Assembly (NCBI RefSeq): GCF_024648885.1
Contig: NZ_JANBBF010000014.1
Coordinates: 124,001-188,000, forward strand
Direction: 5' to 3'
Length of the DNA stretch: 64,000 nt
DNA from: Prauserella salsuginis
GTDB taxonomy: Bacteria; Actinomycetota; Actinomycetes; Mycobacteriales; Pseudonocardiaceae
In this document: one piece after another, positions 37,566 to 46,713 of the stretch
Numbering within the stretch: position 1 is the first letter of the stretch
How the letters are laid out: each line of letters opens with the position of its first letter
Translations under genes and position numbers: made by a program
Notes under the pieces: generated by a model
Databases searched by the model: none
What the model saw: only the letters and a program-made list of their open reading frames with translations
What the model was told of the DNA's origin: nothing

Positions 37566-39215
37566 ATGAGCACGACGACGTCCACCTCGGCACGCCCTAC
37601 CTGGCGGGCTTGGACCGGCCTGGCCCTGCTCGCCTTGCCCCTGTTCATGATGGCCACGGACTTCACCGTGATGTTCCTGGCCATGCCGGCCGTCACCGCC
37701 GACCTCCTGCCTTCGACCACACAGACGCTGTGGATCCTGCACATCGGAGAGTTCGTCGCGGCCGGCTTCGTGATCGCGATGGGCTGGCTCACCGGCCGGA
37801 TCGGACCACGCACCCTGCTGCTCGTCGCGATCGTGCTCTACGGCACGGCATCGACGCTGGCGGCGTTCGCACCCGACGCCGAGACGCTGCTGACCGCGCG
37901 AGTCCTCATCGGACTGGCCGCAGCGGCCGCCTCCCCTGCGGCGATCTCGATGTTGCGTTCGCTGTTCGGCGGCTCCCGGCACTTCGGTATCGCCTTCGCG
38001 GTGCTCATGGGGACGTTCTCGGCGGGCAGCGCACTCGGCCCGCCGATGGGTGGCATGCTGCTCGAGCACTTCTGGTGGGGTTCGGTGTTCCTCATCAACG
38101 TGCCGGTCGCCGCCGTGGTCCTGCTGGGAGGTCCGTGGGTGTTCCCCAAGGGCGGACGAACCACTGCCGAACGGATCGACATGACCAGCGTGGTGCTGTC
38201 CATGGGTGCGGTCATTCTGGTGGTGTTCGGGCTGCAGGAGATCGCCGACCGAGGGCCGGCGGTGCCCTACGTGCTCGCCACCCTGGTCGGCCTCGTGCTC
38301 GGCACATGGTTCGTCCGCCGACAACGGCGCCTCGCCAACCCGTTGCTGGATCTCGGCCTCTTCGCCATCCGCACACTTCGCGTGACGGCGATCGCCTTCG
38401 TACTGTCCTCAGCGGCTTTCGTAGCGGTGGATTTCCTCCTGTTGCAGTACTTGCAGATCGTGGCCGGGGTGCCGACCGACCGGCTCGGCCTGCTGCTGGC
38501 CGCTCCGGGGATCGCCGCCGTCCTCGGTACCGCTGTGACACCGATACTGGCGCGCTGGGTCGAACCGGCACGCCTGATGGCATCGGGGGTGGGTCTGGCG
38601 CTGGTCGGAGCGATGGCCGTCATCTGGTCGATCGCCGGCGGCACACAGCAGACCTGGTTGTCCATCACCGGCACCACCGTCGTCTCGCTGGGAGTGACGC
38701 CGCTGATGATGCTCGGTGCCCAGCTCATCGTCACCGCCGCGCCGGCCAAGCGCACCGGCTCGGCCGTGGCCGTGCAGGACATCAGTGCGGGGCTGGGTGG
38801 CGCGCTGGGCATGGCGTTCATCGGCAGTCTGGCCATGGCCGTGTTCGGCCGGGTGCTGACGGCGGGGGCAGCGGACGGTCTCACCGGAGCGGAACTCGAC
38901 ACCGCCGCACAGAACCCCGGGAGCGCGGTCGCCGTCGCCGGGGACCTCGGCGGCGCCGACGGTCAGGCTCTGCTCACCGCAGCCCATGACGCACTGTCCT
39001 GGGGCACGGTCGCCGCCTACGGCACCGCCGTGGTGCTCGGCATCGCCACCATCGTGCTCGTGGTCCGCGGCCTGCGCGGGGCACGGCTGGATACGGCCCC
39101 GGACGAGCCGGATGCCAGCACCGACGACACCGCACACCCGGACCGTCCGCGACACGACCCGGCCCCCTCCCCTTCCGCCGCGTCGACGAGCGCAGCTCTC
39201 GAACCCACCACGTGA
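37566..39215 (+). CDS. MFS drug/metabolite exporter, DHA2-like 14-TM (pair 1)
   Basis: A 549-residue permease with about 14 hydrophobic helices. MATDFTVMFLAMPAVTADL is the DHA2-type motif D1 region, GWLTGRIGPRTLL (about 75-87) motif A, and LGPPMGGMLLEHFWWGSVFLINVP (about 155-178) motif C. The C-terminal 50 residues are Asp/Pro/Thr-rich and cytoplasmic. GGAG is 9 bases before ATG 37566. Co-transcribed with the FMN reductase. The module is probably efflux plus reductive detoxification; the compound is unknown. Confidence 0.88.
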   Translation: MSTTTSTSARPTWRAWTGLALLALPLFMMATDFTVMFLAMPAVTADLLPSTTQTLWILHIGEFVAAGFVIAMGWLTGRIGPRTLLLVAIVLYGTASTLAAFAPDAETLLTARVLIGLAAAAASPAAISMLRSLFGGSRHFGIAFAVLMGTFSAGSALGPPMGGMLLEHFWWGSVFLINVPVAAVVLLGGPWVFPKGGRTTAERIDMTSVVLSMGAVILVVFGLQEIADRGPAVPYVLATLVGLVLGTWFVRRQRRLANPLLDLGLFAIRTLRVTAIAFVLSSAAFVAVDFLLLQYLQIVAGVPTDRLGLLLAAPGIAAVLGTAVTPILARWVEPARLMASGVGLALVGAMAVIWSIAGGTQQTWLSITGTTVVSLGVTPLMMLGAQLIVTAAPAKRTGSAVAVQDISAGLGGALGMAFIGSLAMAVFGRVLTAGAADGLTGAELDTAAQNPGSAVAVAGDLGGADGQALLTAAHDALSWGTVAAYGTAVVLGIATIVLVVRGLRGARLDTAPDEPDASTDDTAHPDRPRHDPAPSPSAASTSAALEPTT

Positions 39216-39225
39216 GGAGACCGTC

Positions 39226-39362
39226 TTGTCCACGAACGAAGGCCCGATCCGGTTGTCGGTGCTGCCACCGTCGGCATCAGCGCAATACTCGTCCTGGCCT
39301 TGGGCAGTCGTCCCTCACGGGCGGCCGGCGGAGACGAGCGGGCCGATGACCGCGTCCAGCTG
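39226..39362 (+). pseudogene. possible frameshifted small membrane-protein remnant
   Basis: GAGGAG and TTG 39226 directly after the MFS stop would start a frame reading STNEGPIRL; after one shift at about 39252 a second frame reads VVGAATVGISAILVLALGSRPSRAAGG, a hydrophobic helix, and stops at about 39362. Each part alone is not a gene; together they suggest a small decayed membrane protein. Weak evidence. Confidence 0.25.
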
Positions 39363-42300
39363 TGAGGCGGGCTCGCACGCTTCTCCTCGGCGGAAGGCGG
39401 CAGCAGCGCGTTGCTCGGGGAGTCGTTCGTGGACCCCGGCGCGCACCCGGTCGATGTCCTCGCGTTCCGGGGCCGAGGGCTCGATTCCCACCCGGGTCCG
39501 GAGCGCGGCGGCTGCTCCCAGCAGTCCCGCGGCCACCTCTGCCTCGTCACGGAGCAGGTGTATCGCCGCCCCCAGCTCCAAGAGCCGTGCCGTCGCAGGT
39601 ACGTCGGTAACGGGAACCAGCAATGCGCCCAGGCGGCGGAAGGCGTCCTCCGCCTGGGCCGTGTCCCCCTCGTGGACCGCCAGGAAACCCCGTTCGAAGT
39701 GCGTCGCGGAATCGTGGGAGGCCGTCGGCCCGGCGCCGGTCAGCCAGCGATCCAGCAGAATTCGGGCGGTCGCCGGATCTCCGGTGAAGCGTGCGACGTT
39801 CGCCTCCGCGAAATCGGCGAACTGCAGGCCGTGTGCATCGGCGATGTCGGATGAGATCGACCTCGCCGCTGCCAAGCGTTCTTCGGCCAGCGTGACGTCG
39901 CCGGAGTGCACGGCAGCGACAGCCGTCGCACTCAACCAGTAGGAAGCCTCGACCCGCAGGTCCAGGTCGAGGCAGATGTCGAGTGCACGCTCGGCGGCCG
40001 CGGCGGCACGCGCATGCTGGCCGTTCAGTTCGGCGATGCGGTGCTGCACACCGAACACCTGCGACAGACCGTAGCCGTCGCCGACTGCGCGCAGCACCGT
40101 TTCCGGGTCGCGACCGTCCGGCAGACCCCACGGCTCGGCACCCCACATGCTCACGGCGAACCAGTCCCGCTGACTCGCCGCCACGGCTACGTCCCACTCG
40201 AACCCACGAGCGTGCAGGATCGCGATGGCCTCCTCGATGTGCTTCTCCCCTGCCTCACGCACGCCGACGGCCAGCAGTGACGCACCAGCGAACCACTGCA
40301 CCTGCGCACGGGCGACATCGTCGTGGAAGAGCCCGAGAGCCTCTTCGACACGGCGTGCCTCCTGCCCCGGCTGTCGATGGACGCTCAGGCACGCCGCGAG
40401 CGTGGCCGCCGCTGCGTGGGTGTCGTCCCTAGGGCCCGGGAGAGCGGTCGCCACGGTCAGATCGTGTTCCAAATTGGACTGATGTCCGGCGATCCACTGG
40501 TACCAGAAGGTCCGCACGGCCAGTGCCGCGGCGCTACCACCGTCGCCCGCGTTCACGGCTGCATCGAACGCGTGTCGCAACTGGTGACGTTCGGCCTCGA
40601 GCTCGGTCAGCCACCGTCGTTGCCGCGGACCGCGCAGATGCCGGTCCGCCTCGCGAGCCAGGTCGAGGTGGTAGCGGAGATGACGACGGGTGACCGCGGC
40701 ACGTTCACCCGCTTCGTCGAGCTTCTCCGCGGTGTAGGCGGCGATCGACTCCAACAGCCCGTAACGCATCCCCGTTTCCGCGGGAACGGTGGTGACCATG
40801 CTGCGATCGACGAGCCCGGTCAGCAGATCCGCCGTGCTCGCCCGTTCCAGGAGCTGCTCGCCGGGTTCGTCGGCACAGATCGCCTCGGCCGCAGCCAGGC
40901 TCACCGTTCCCGGATGGACGGCGAGCCGGCGCAGCACGACCTGCTCGGGCCCGCTGAGCAACGACCAGCTCCAGTCGATCATTCCGCGCAGGGTCTGCTG
41001 CCGCCGGGGCATCGCTCGCCCTGGGCGGCGCAGCAGGTTCAGCCGGTCGTTGAGGCGATGCAGCAGCTCCGGCACCGGCAGACCACGAATCCGGCCGGCG
41101 GCCAGTTCCAGCGCCAGGGGCAGCCCGTCCAGCCGGCGGCACAGCTCGGCGACGGCATCGAACGCGCCGTCGTCGAGGCTGAAGGTCGGATCACCAGCCC
41201 TGGCCCTGGCGACGAACAACTCCATCGCCGCACTGGCGCCGCCGTCTGCGGGTGGCTCGGTGCTCAACGCGGGAACGTCGTAGCGTTGTTCCTCCGGCAG
41301 GCCGAGCGGTTCGCGACTGGTCGCCAGCAGCCGCACCCCCGGCACGTGGCGCAGCAACTCGCCGGCGAGGGCCACGGCCTCGTCGGCCACGTGCTCGCAG
41401 TTGTCCAGCACCAGCAGCGCCGACCGCGCTCCGAGTGCTTCCCGCAGTCGCGCGAGCGCGCCCTCGTCCGTGGTCTGGACGGGAAGTTCCAGCGCATCGA
41501 CCACCAGGGCCGCGATGCGCTCGCCCGAGCCGAACTGCTGCCCGGCCGTCGCGCTCAACTGCGTCAGATCGATGAACCAGACGCCGCGTTCGAACCGTTC
41601 CGCCTGCTCCCGGGCCACGTGCAGCGCGAGCCTGGTCTTGCCGACACCGCCGATGCCGGTCATCGTGACCAACCGGGACCGCCCCAGCAACGCCGTCGTC
41701 TGCTCGACCTCGCGACGGCGTCCGATCAGCGATGCGGTCTCGGCGGGCAGATTGGACCGGCGCGTACCGGATGGTGTGGCCGTTTCCGGCTCCTGCCGCT
41801 GGAGCGCCGGTTCCTGTCGCAGAATCCGGCCGTGGAGCTCGCGGATACGCGGCCCCGGATCGACGCCGAGGTCGGTTGCGAGGCGATGGCGCAGCGACTC
41901 GAACGTCGCCAGCGCCTCCTGTTGTCGGCCGGCCTGATACAGGGCGAGCATCAACGCGCCGATCAGTCCTTCGCGCGTCGCGTAGTCGTCGGCGACTCGG
42001 CCGGCGAAGCCGATCGCCTCCTCCGGCGAACCCTGCCGAACCAGGGTCTCCACCACCATCTCCACCGCGTCGCCCCGCCGCTCCTTCAGCTGCGCGACCG
42101 TCGGGGCCAGCCAGACCTCCTCCGCGACGTCGCCGTACGGCTCGCCGCGCCACAGCCCCACCGCTTCGGTGAGAACCTCGACCCGCCGCTGGGAGTGCTG
42201 CATGCGCCGCGCGTGTTCGACCGCCTCCCTGAACCGGGCAGCGTCGGTGATCTCGGAGTCGCCGGTGAGGCGATAGCCTCCTGCGTGGTGCGTCAGCAGG

Positions 42301-42548
42301 TCGCGGGCACCGGGCTTCGCCTCGTCCAGCAGGGTGCGAAGCCGGGACAGTTTGGCGCGCAGCACCTTCCTGGGGTTCGCCGGGAGCGTGTCGCTCCACA
42401 GCCGGTCGATCAGCGCATCGGCCGACACCGGCTCGCGGTTCGCAGCGACGAGCGACGCCAACAGCAGCCGCAGCTTACGTTCGGGCACGTCGACCGGATC
42501 TCCCGCGTCGGTGACGAGCCGAACCGGGCCGAGCACCTCGATCCGCAT
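39315..42548 (-). CDS. AfsR/SARP-family transcriptional regulator with NB-ARC ATPase
   Basis: A 1,077-residue regulator. N-terminal winged-helix OmpR-type DNA-binding domain (about 1-95; VPERKLRLLLASLVAA), bacterial transcriptional activation domain (about 100-245), then an AAA/NB-ARC ATPase with Walker A TGIGGVGKTRLA (about 290) and Walker B LLVLDNCEHV (about 375), and a TPR-like helical C-terminus (about 600-1060). This is the large AfsR-like layout that activates antibiotic or transport genes. ATG 42548 begins MRIEVLGPVRL, the normal SARP start; a longer frame exists. It is convergent with the MFS gene, which it may control. No biosynthetic cluster is adjacent. Confidence 0.9.
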   Translation of the reverse strand: MRIEVLGPVRLVTDAGDPVDVPERKLRLLLASLVAANREPVSADALIDRLWSDTLPANPRKVLRAKLSRLRTLLDEAKPGARDLLTHHAGGYRLTGDSEITDAARFREAVEHARRMQHSQRRVEVLTEAVGLWRGEPYGDVAEEVWLAPTVAQLKERRGDAVEMVVETLVRQGSPEEAIGFAGRVADDYATREGLIGALMLALYQAGRQQEALATFESLRHRLATDLGVDPGPRIRELHGRILRQEPALQRQEPETATPSGTRRSNLPAETASLIGRRREVEQTTALLGRSRLVTMTGIGGVGKTRLALHVAREQAERFERGVWFIDLTQLSATAGQQFGSGERIAALVVDALELPVQTTDEGALARLREALGARSALLVLDNCEHVADEAVALAGELLRHVPGVRLLATSREPLGLPEEQRYDVPALSTEPPADGGASAAMELFVARARAGDPTFSLDDGAFDAVAELCRRLDGLPLALELAAGRIRGLPVPELLHRLNDRLNLLRRPGRAMPRRQQTLRGMIDWSWSLLSGPEQVVLRRLAVHPGTVSLAAAEAICADEPGEQLLERASTADLLTGLVDRSMVTTVPAETGMRYGLLESIAAYTAEKLDEAGERAAVTRRHLRYHLDLAREADRHLRGPRQRRWLTELEAERHQLRHAFDAAVNAGDGGSAAALAVRTFWYQWIAGHQSNLEHDLTVATALPGPRDDTHAAAATLAACLSVHRQPGQEARRVEEALGLFHDDVARAQVQWFAGASLLAVGVREAGEKHIEEAIAILHARGFEWDVAVAASQRDWFAVSMWGAEPWGLPDGRDPETVLRAVGDGYGLSQVFGVQHRIAELNGQHARAAAAAERALDICLDLDLRVEASYWLSATAVAAVHSGDVTLAEERLAAARSISSDIADAHGLQFADFAEANVARFTGDPATARILLDRWLTGAGPTASHDSATHFERGFLAVHEGDTAQAEDAFRRLGALLVPVTDVPATARLLELGAAIHLLRDEAEVAAGLLGAAAALRTRVGIEPSAPEREDIDRVRAGVHERLPEQRAAAAFRRGEACEPASQLDAVIGPLVSAGRP

Positions 42549-42666
42549 GCTCACCACTCTAGAGGGCACCCCCGGTCGAACCGGGCCAACAACGGCCCCG
42601 CAGATCGCGACGGCTGCGCACAGACACTGCCCGCCGTGGTCGCCGATCCGGCGGGACGTCCGCCTC

Positions 42667-44007
42667 TCAGGCGTTCCGGGCGGACAGGAAACGCTGCCTG
42701 CCGTCCGCGAGGTCGACAACCGGGCCCGGGTAGGTCAGCGCCCTGCGTTCGGGTACGGGCAGGTTCCACGGTTCATGCACCGCAGCGCCCGGAATGCAAT
42801 CCAACTCCGGAACGTACCGACGCACGTAGTCGCCCGACGGGTCGTACCGCATCGCCTGCCGGAGCGGGTTGAGCACACGGTTCGGCCGCGTGTCGGCCCC
42901 CGTACCGGCGACCCATTGCCAGTTCAGCTGGTTGTTGGCCACGTCGGCGTCGACCAGATGCTGCTGGAAGTGCCGTGCTCCTTCCCGCCAGTCCACATAC
43001 AGGGTCTTGGTCAGAAAGCTCGCCGTGATCATGCGGGCACGATTGTGCATCCAGCCTTCCCTGAGCAACTGGCGCATCCCGGCGTCGACGATCGGATAGC
43101 CAGTGCGGCCTTCCCGCCACGCGGCCAGTTCCTCGGGTGCATCACGCCACCGGTCACCGCGGGGCCGGTAGTCCTCACGCGCGGTACGTGGCCGGGCGGC
43201 CAACATCTGGTGGTGGAAGTCCCGCCAGGCGAGCTGTCTGCCGAACTCCCGCGCTCCCTGCGAGTCCCGACCCACCCGGTACAACACCTCCACCGGCGAG
43301 AGCGTGCCGAAGTGCAGGTGTGGGGAAAGCCGGGACGTGCGGTCGCCCGCCAGGTCGTCACGCCCGTCGGCGTAGCCGGCCACCGGACCGTCCACCCACT
43401 CGGACAGCAACGCGCGGCCGGTTCGCTCCCCGCCCTCGGCGAGCTCCGGAGCGGGCAGCCCTTCCCCGGACGCGACGTCGTGGAATCCCGCCGATTCGAC
43501 CTCCGGAATCGTGATCCGGGACGGCGGCGGCAGCGGAATCCGGCTCGCCGCGGTCTGCCACCGCCGCAGATACGGTGTGAAGACGGAGAAGTGATCACCT
43601 CCACCGGTAGGCGTGAGGGAGCCGGGCGCCGCGGCGGTGGTGACCGTTTCGTGGACGTGTACGCCGACGCCGGGTATCGCCTCCAGTCGGCCCTGCCTGC
43701 GCTGGGCGTAACCGCTGACATCCGCCGAGACGTGCACATCTGACACCCCGTGCTCGGCGATCAGCCGCGACACCTCCGTGACGGGGTCGCCGTGCCGCAC
43801 GATCAGCGCCCCGCCCAGGTCCCGAAGCGCATCGTCCAGGTCGGTCAGGCATCGGAGGAGAAACGCCGCGCGGTTCGGCGGCGTGGGCAGCTTCGGGTCG
43901 AGCACGAACAACGGCACGACCCTGTCGGCCCCGGCCACAGCGGCATACAGCATCGGGTTGTCGCTGACGCGCAGATCTCGGGTGAACAGCGCGATCGAGG
44001 TCCGCAT
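42667..44007 (-). CDS. phr: deoxyribodipyrimidine photolyase
   Basis: A 446-residue photolyase/cryptochrome-family flavoprotein that would repair cyclobutane pyrimidine dimers with light. The N-terminal Rossmann antenna domain starts SIALFTRDLRVSDNPML. The FAD-binding domain has TSRLSPHLHFGTLSP, GREFGRQLAWRDFHHQ-like sequence, EGWMHNRARM and NQLNWQWVAGTGADTRP, with DYVRRYVPEL near the end; these are class I CPD photolyase landmarks. Its ATG lies 20 bases after the rskA stop, so it is the last gene of the SigK operon. SigK control of a photolyase fits a light-stress response. Confidence 0.94.
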   Translation of the reverse strand: MRTSIALFTRDLRVSDNPMLYAAVAGADRVVPLFVLDPKLPTPPNRAAFLLRCLTDLDDALRDLGGALIVRHGDPVTEVSRLIAEHGVSDVHVSADVSGYAQRRQGRLEAIPGVGVHVHETVTTAAAPGSLTPTGGGDHFSVFTPYLRRWQTAASRIPLPPPSRITIPEVESAGFHDVASGEGLPAPELAEGGERTGRALLSEWVDGPVAGYADGRDDLAGDRTSRLSPHLHFGTLSPVEVLYRVGRDSQGAREFGRQLAWRDFHHQMLAARPRTAREDYRPRGDRWRDAPEELAAWREGRTGYPIVDAGMRQLLREGWMHNRARMITASFLTKTLYVDWREGARHFQQHLVDADVANNQLNWQWVAGTGADTRPNRVLNPLRQAMRYDPSGDYVRRYVPELDCIPGAAVHEPWNLPVPERRALTYPGPVVDLADGRQRFLSARNA

Positions 44008-44027
44008 CGTAGGAAGACCCTTCCGGT

Positions 44028-44777
44028 TCAGGCGCGCAGGGACAGCAACATGAACGGGTCGGTGGTCGGCTGTGGCGACCCGCCCGTGGGTTCGGTCGTC
44101 ACACCGAGCTTCGCGGTACCGCCGGGCATGTCCGCCGTGACCGGCACGTCGCCGTCGGTCAGCACACCCATCGAGGTCGCTCCCTGCTCGTCGATGGCCC
44201 AGAGCTGGTGCACCTTGTCCTCGGGCGCGGCGGGCATGTGCTCACTCATGAACACGGCTTTGCCGAGGTCGGCCGACACGATCACGGTCGCCACCGCTCC
44301 TCCCTCGGAGGCATGGATGACCCGGGCGTCCGGGGCGTGCAGCACGCGGGCCATCTCGGCACCACGCGTACCCGCCTGCTCGATCCGCTGCCGCGCCTGG
44401 TCGAGTTCCTGCTGCGACTGCCACGCGGCGACACCGAACACGGCGGCCAGTCCGATCCCGACCACCGAGGCGGCCACCGCCAGCCGCGTCCCCCACCGGG
44501 ACGCCTCCCGCCTCTTCCGGGTGCCGATCGGCACCGGTTCGGCCATCGGCGGTTCCTGCCGGGTGTGTGCGATCTCGTGCAATACCCGGCCCTTCAGCTC
44601 CGCAGGTGGCTCCTCGGCGGCGGCGACGCCGAGCAGACCCGCCGTCTCCCGCAGCTCCCGCACTTCCTGCGCGCACTCCTCGCATTCGGCGAGATGGTGC
44701 TCGAACTCGGCGCGTTCCGGCCCGGTGAGCGCATCCACGGCGTAGGCGCCGGTGAGACTCGACATCTCGGTGCTCAT
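44028..44777 (-). CDS. rskA: anti-sigma-K factor RskA
   Basis: A 249-residue membrane anti-sigma factor. The N-terminal cytoplasmic domain (1-90) has H28-x3-C32-x2-C35 (EHHLAECEEC), a zinc-binding ZAS motif. One transmembrane helix (LAVAASVVGIGLAAVFGVAAW, about 98-118) is followed by a coil (QQELDQARQRIEQA) and the extracytoplasmic RskA domain (about 140-249) with KVHQLWAIDEQGATSMGVL. ATG 44777 overlaps the sigK stop (ATGA), so the two are coupled. Release of SigK is expected through regulated proteolysis from the outside; a redox or zinc-mediated signal is possible because of the cysteines. Confidence 0.92.
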   Translation of the reverse strand: MSTEMSSLTGAYAVDALTGPERAEFEHHLAECEECAQEVRELRETAGLLGVAAAEEPPAELKGRVLHEIAHTRQEPPMAEPVPIGTRKRREASRWGTRLAVAASVVGIGLAAVFGVAAWQSQQELDQARQRIEQAGTRGAEMARVLHAPDARVIHASEGGAVATVIVSADLGKAVFMSEHMPAAPEDKVHQLWAIDEQGATSMGVLTDGDVPVTADMPGGTAKLGVTTEPTGGSPQPTTDPFMLLSLRA

Positions 44778-45388
44778 GAGCCCACCCCCAGGCAATCGCG
44801 CAGGCGGATCAGCCCGTCCCGTAGGCGGGTCTTCACCGTGGCCATCGGCGATCCCACCAATTCGGCCGCCTCCCGGTAGGTGTATCCGCGGTAGTAGGTC
44901 AGCAGCACCGATTCCCGCTGCAGCTCGGTCAATGTGGACATACACCGGCGCACCTGGAGCTGTTCCAGGCGACCGAGCACAGACTCACTCACCTCGTCGA
45001 ATGCCCGGGCACCGGACCGGGAACCCACCTTGGCCTCGCGGTCGGCCGCAGACTGTTCGGATCGCACCCGGTCCACCGCGCGACGATGTGCGAGGGTCAG
45101 CACCCAGGTCATCGCACTGCCCTTGTCGGGGCGATAGTGCGTCGCGGTGCGCCACACCTCGACGAGCACCTCCTGGGTGACCTCCTCGGACTGCGCGGCG
45201 TTCCGGAGCAGGCGCCGCACGAGCCCGAAAACCGGCCTGGCGATCACCTCGTAGAGCTGGTCGAACGCCGCCTCGTCGCCCTTGGCGACCTCGGCCAGCA
45301 GGGCGCGCGCGTCCGGGGCCGGCTGCGGGTCGGCCGACCAGCCCGGCGGCCGCTCGGCGCGTTGCGGCTCCTCGTCCACACCGATCAA
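44774..45388 (-). CDS. sigK: ECF sigma factor SigK
   Basis: A 204-residue group 4 sigma factor. Region 2 (about 30-105) contains FDQLYEVIARPVFGLVRRLLRN and the DNA-melting DKGSAMTWVLTLAHRRAVDRVR; region 4 (about 140-200) contains LTELQRESVLLTYYRGYTYREAAELVGSPMATVKTRLRDGLIRLRD. The extended start MIGVDEEPQ from 45388 matches SigK proteins. It lies between the CFA-type methyltransferase (41-base gap) and rskA. Four promoter-like sites in this region share a pattern close to that reported for mycobacterial SigK. It probably autoactivates the whole operon. Confidence 0.93.
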   Translation of the reverse strand: MIGVDEEPQRAERPPGWSADPQPAPDARALLAEVAKGDEAAFDQLYEVIARPVFGLVRRLLRNAAQSEEVTQEVLVEVWRTATHYRPDKGSAMTWVLTLAHRRAVDRVRSEQSAADREAKVGSRSGARAFDEVSESVLGRLEQLQVRRCMSTLTELQRESVLLTYYRGYTYREAAELVGSPMATVKTRLRDGLIRLRDCLGVGS

Positions 45389-45429
45389 CTCCCATCTCCG
45401 CGACGTCTGTCACGCCGCTCGAACATTCT

Positions 45430-46713
45430 TCAGCGACGTGCGGCCTTGTGCAGGCCGAACTGCCAGACGTCGAGGTAACCGGAGCGGAAGCCCGCCTCGC
45501 TGTATGCGAGGTAGAACTCCCACACCCGCGGCAGCGCTTCGCCCAGCTCGAGCTCGGCGACGTCGGCGTGCCGCTCGGCGAGCCGCTCCCGCCAGCACCG
45601 CAGGGTCTCCGCGTAGCCGGGCCCGAAGCAGCGCCGCTCGGCCAGGGTCATACCGGTGTTCACCTCGACATTGCGTTCCACAACCCGCACCGAGGGCAGC
45701 AGCCCGCCCGGAAAGACGTACTTGTGGATCCAGGTGTATGAGTCGCGAGTTGCCAGCAACCGATCATGCGGCATCGTGATCGCCTGGACGCTCGCCCGGC
45801 CGCCGTCAGCCAGCAGCCGGTCCAGCGTGGCGAAGTAGGACGGCCAGTACTCCCAGCCGACCGCCTCGATCATTTCGATGCTGACCACGGCGTCGTAGCG
45901 GCCGTCGACCTCCCGGTAGTCGCGGAGCTGCACATCGACGACGTCGCCCAATCCAGCGGCCCGCACCCTCTCGACGGCGAGTCTCCGCTGCTGCTCCGAC
46001 AACGTGATGGTCGTGACCCTGGCACCGCGGCGCGCAGCGCGCATCGCCAGGGACCCCCACCCGGTGCCGATCTCCAGCATCCTCGTGCCCGCCCGGACTC
46101 CCGCCAGATCGAGCATCGAGTCGAGTTTTGACAGCTGTGCGGCTTCGAGGTCGCCGCCGGGCTCGAGGGGTGCACCCGAGTAGGTCATCGTCTCGTCGAG
46201 GAAGCCGGCGAAGAACTCGTTGGACAAATCGTAATGGCGGTGAATGTTGCTGCGTGCGCCGGAAACGGTGTTGCGCTCGGACTCCGGCCGCGTGGCGTCC
46301 ACCCAACGCCGCAGGACCTGCAACGGCGCCGGGACCAGGCTGGGCAACTGCGCCGCGAACCGGGTCAGCAGCTCGGTGAGTTCGGGACTCGACCAGTCCC
46401 CGGCGAGATACGCCTCCCCGAAACCGATCTTGCCGTCCACTCCGAGGCGATGGAAGAACTCCGTCGGCCGCTCGATGCGCATCAGGGGCGCCGCGGGACC
46501 GCCTGCGCCGAGCCGCTCCCCGCCCGCGAGTGCGATGCGGACCGGCAGCCTGCGGACCGCGTGCCGGAAGAGCCTGCCGGCCGCGGCGGCACGCAACGGC
46601 GCGTGCGGTGCACAGGGAACGTCCTGCCACGGCGACATCGGTCGCGCGGCAACCGTGTCGGAGGAAACCTCATGGAATCCAGCGTTGTGGGGTCCGGCGT
46701 CGGTGGTACTCAT
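45430..46713 (-). CDS. SAM-dependent fatty-acid methyltransferase (CFA synthase/UfaA1 type)
   Basis: A 427-residue cyclopropane-fatty-acid-synthase-family enzyme. The SAM-binding motif is RMLEIGTGWGSLA (about 211-223); IHRHYDLSNEFFAGFLDETMTYS (about 157-179) is the signature of the family, and MIEAVGWEYWPSYF and PGGLLPS follow. It would methylate or cyclopropanate unsaturated acyl chains in membrane lipids. ATG 46713 overlaps the DUF1365 stop (ATGA), and AGGAG is 5 bases upstream. The M. tuberculosis homologue in the same context is ufaA1 (Rv0447c). Product (cyclopropane, methyl or furan precursor) is unknown. Confidence 0.92.
   Translation of the reverse strand: MSTTDAGPHNAGFHEVSSDTVAARPMSPWQDVPCAPHAPLRAAAAGRLFRHAVRRLPVRIALAGGERLGAGGPAAPLMRIERPTEFFHRLGVDGKIGFGEAYLAGDWSSPELTELLTRFAAQLPSLVPAPLQVLRRWVDATRPESERNTVSGARSNIHRHYDLSNEFFAGFLDETMTYSGAPLEPGGDLEAAQLSKLDSMLDLAGVRAGTRMLEIGTGWGSLAMRAARRGARVTTITLSEQQRRLAVERVRAAGLGDVVDVQLRDYREVDGRYDAVVSIEMIEAVGWEYWPSYFATLDRLLADGGRASVQAITMPHDRLLATRDSYTWIHKYVFPGGLLPSVRVVERNVEVNTGMTLAERRCFGPGYAETLRCWRERLAERHADVAELELGEALPRVWEFYLAYSEAGFRSGYLDVWQFGLHKAARR

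Noticed and set aside
36435-38324. 629-residue minus-strand frame
   Set aside because: Covers the FMN reductase and MFS genes in antisense, His/Gly/Arg-rich, no domain.
39315-42548. Marker of an adjacent antibiotic biosynthetic cluster
   Set aside because: The regulator is SARP/AfsR-like, but no polyketide, peptide or terpene synthesis gene is within the window.
42667-44007. Cryptochrome-like photoreceptor rather than a repair enzyme
   Set aside because: The class I CPD photolyase motifs including NQLNWQWVAGTGADTRP are intact and there is no C-terminal extension.
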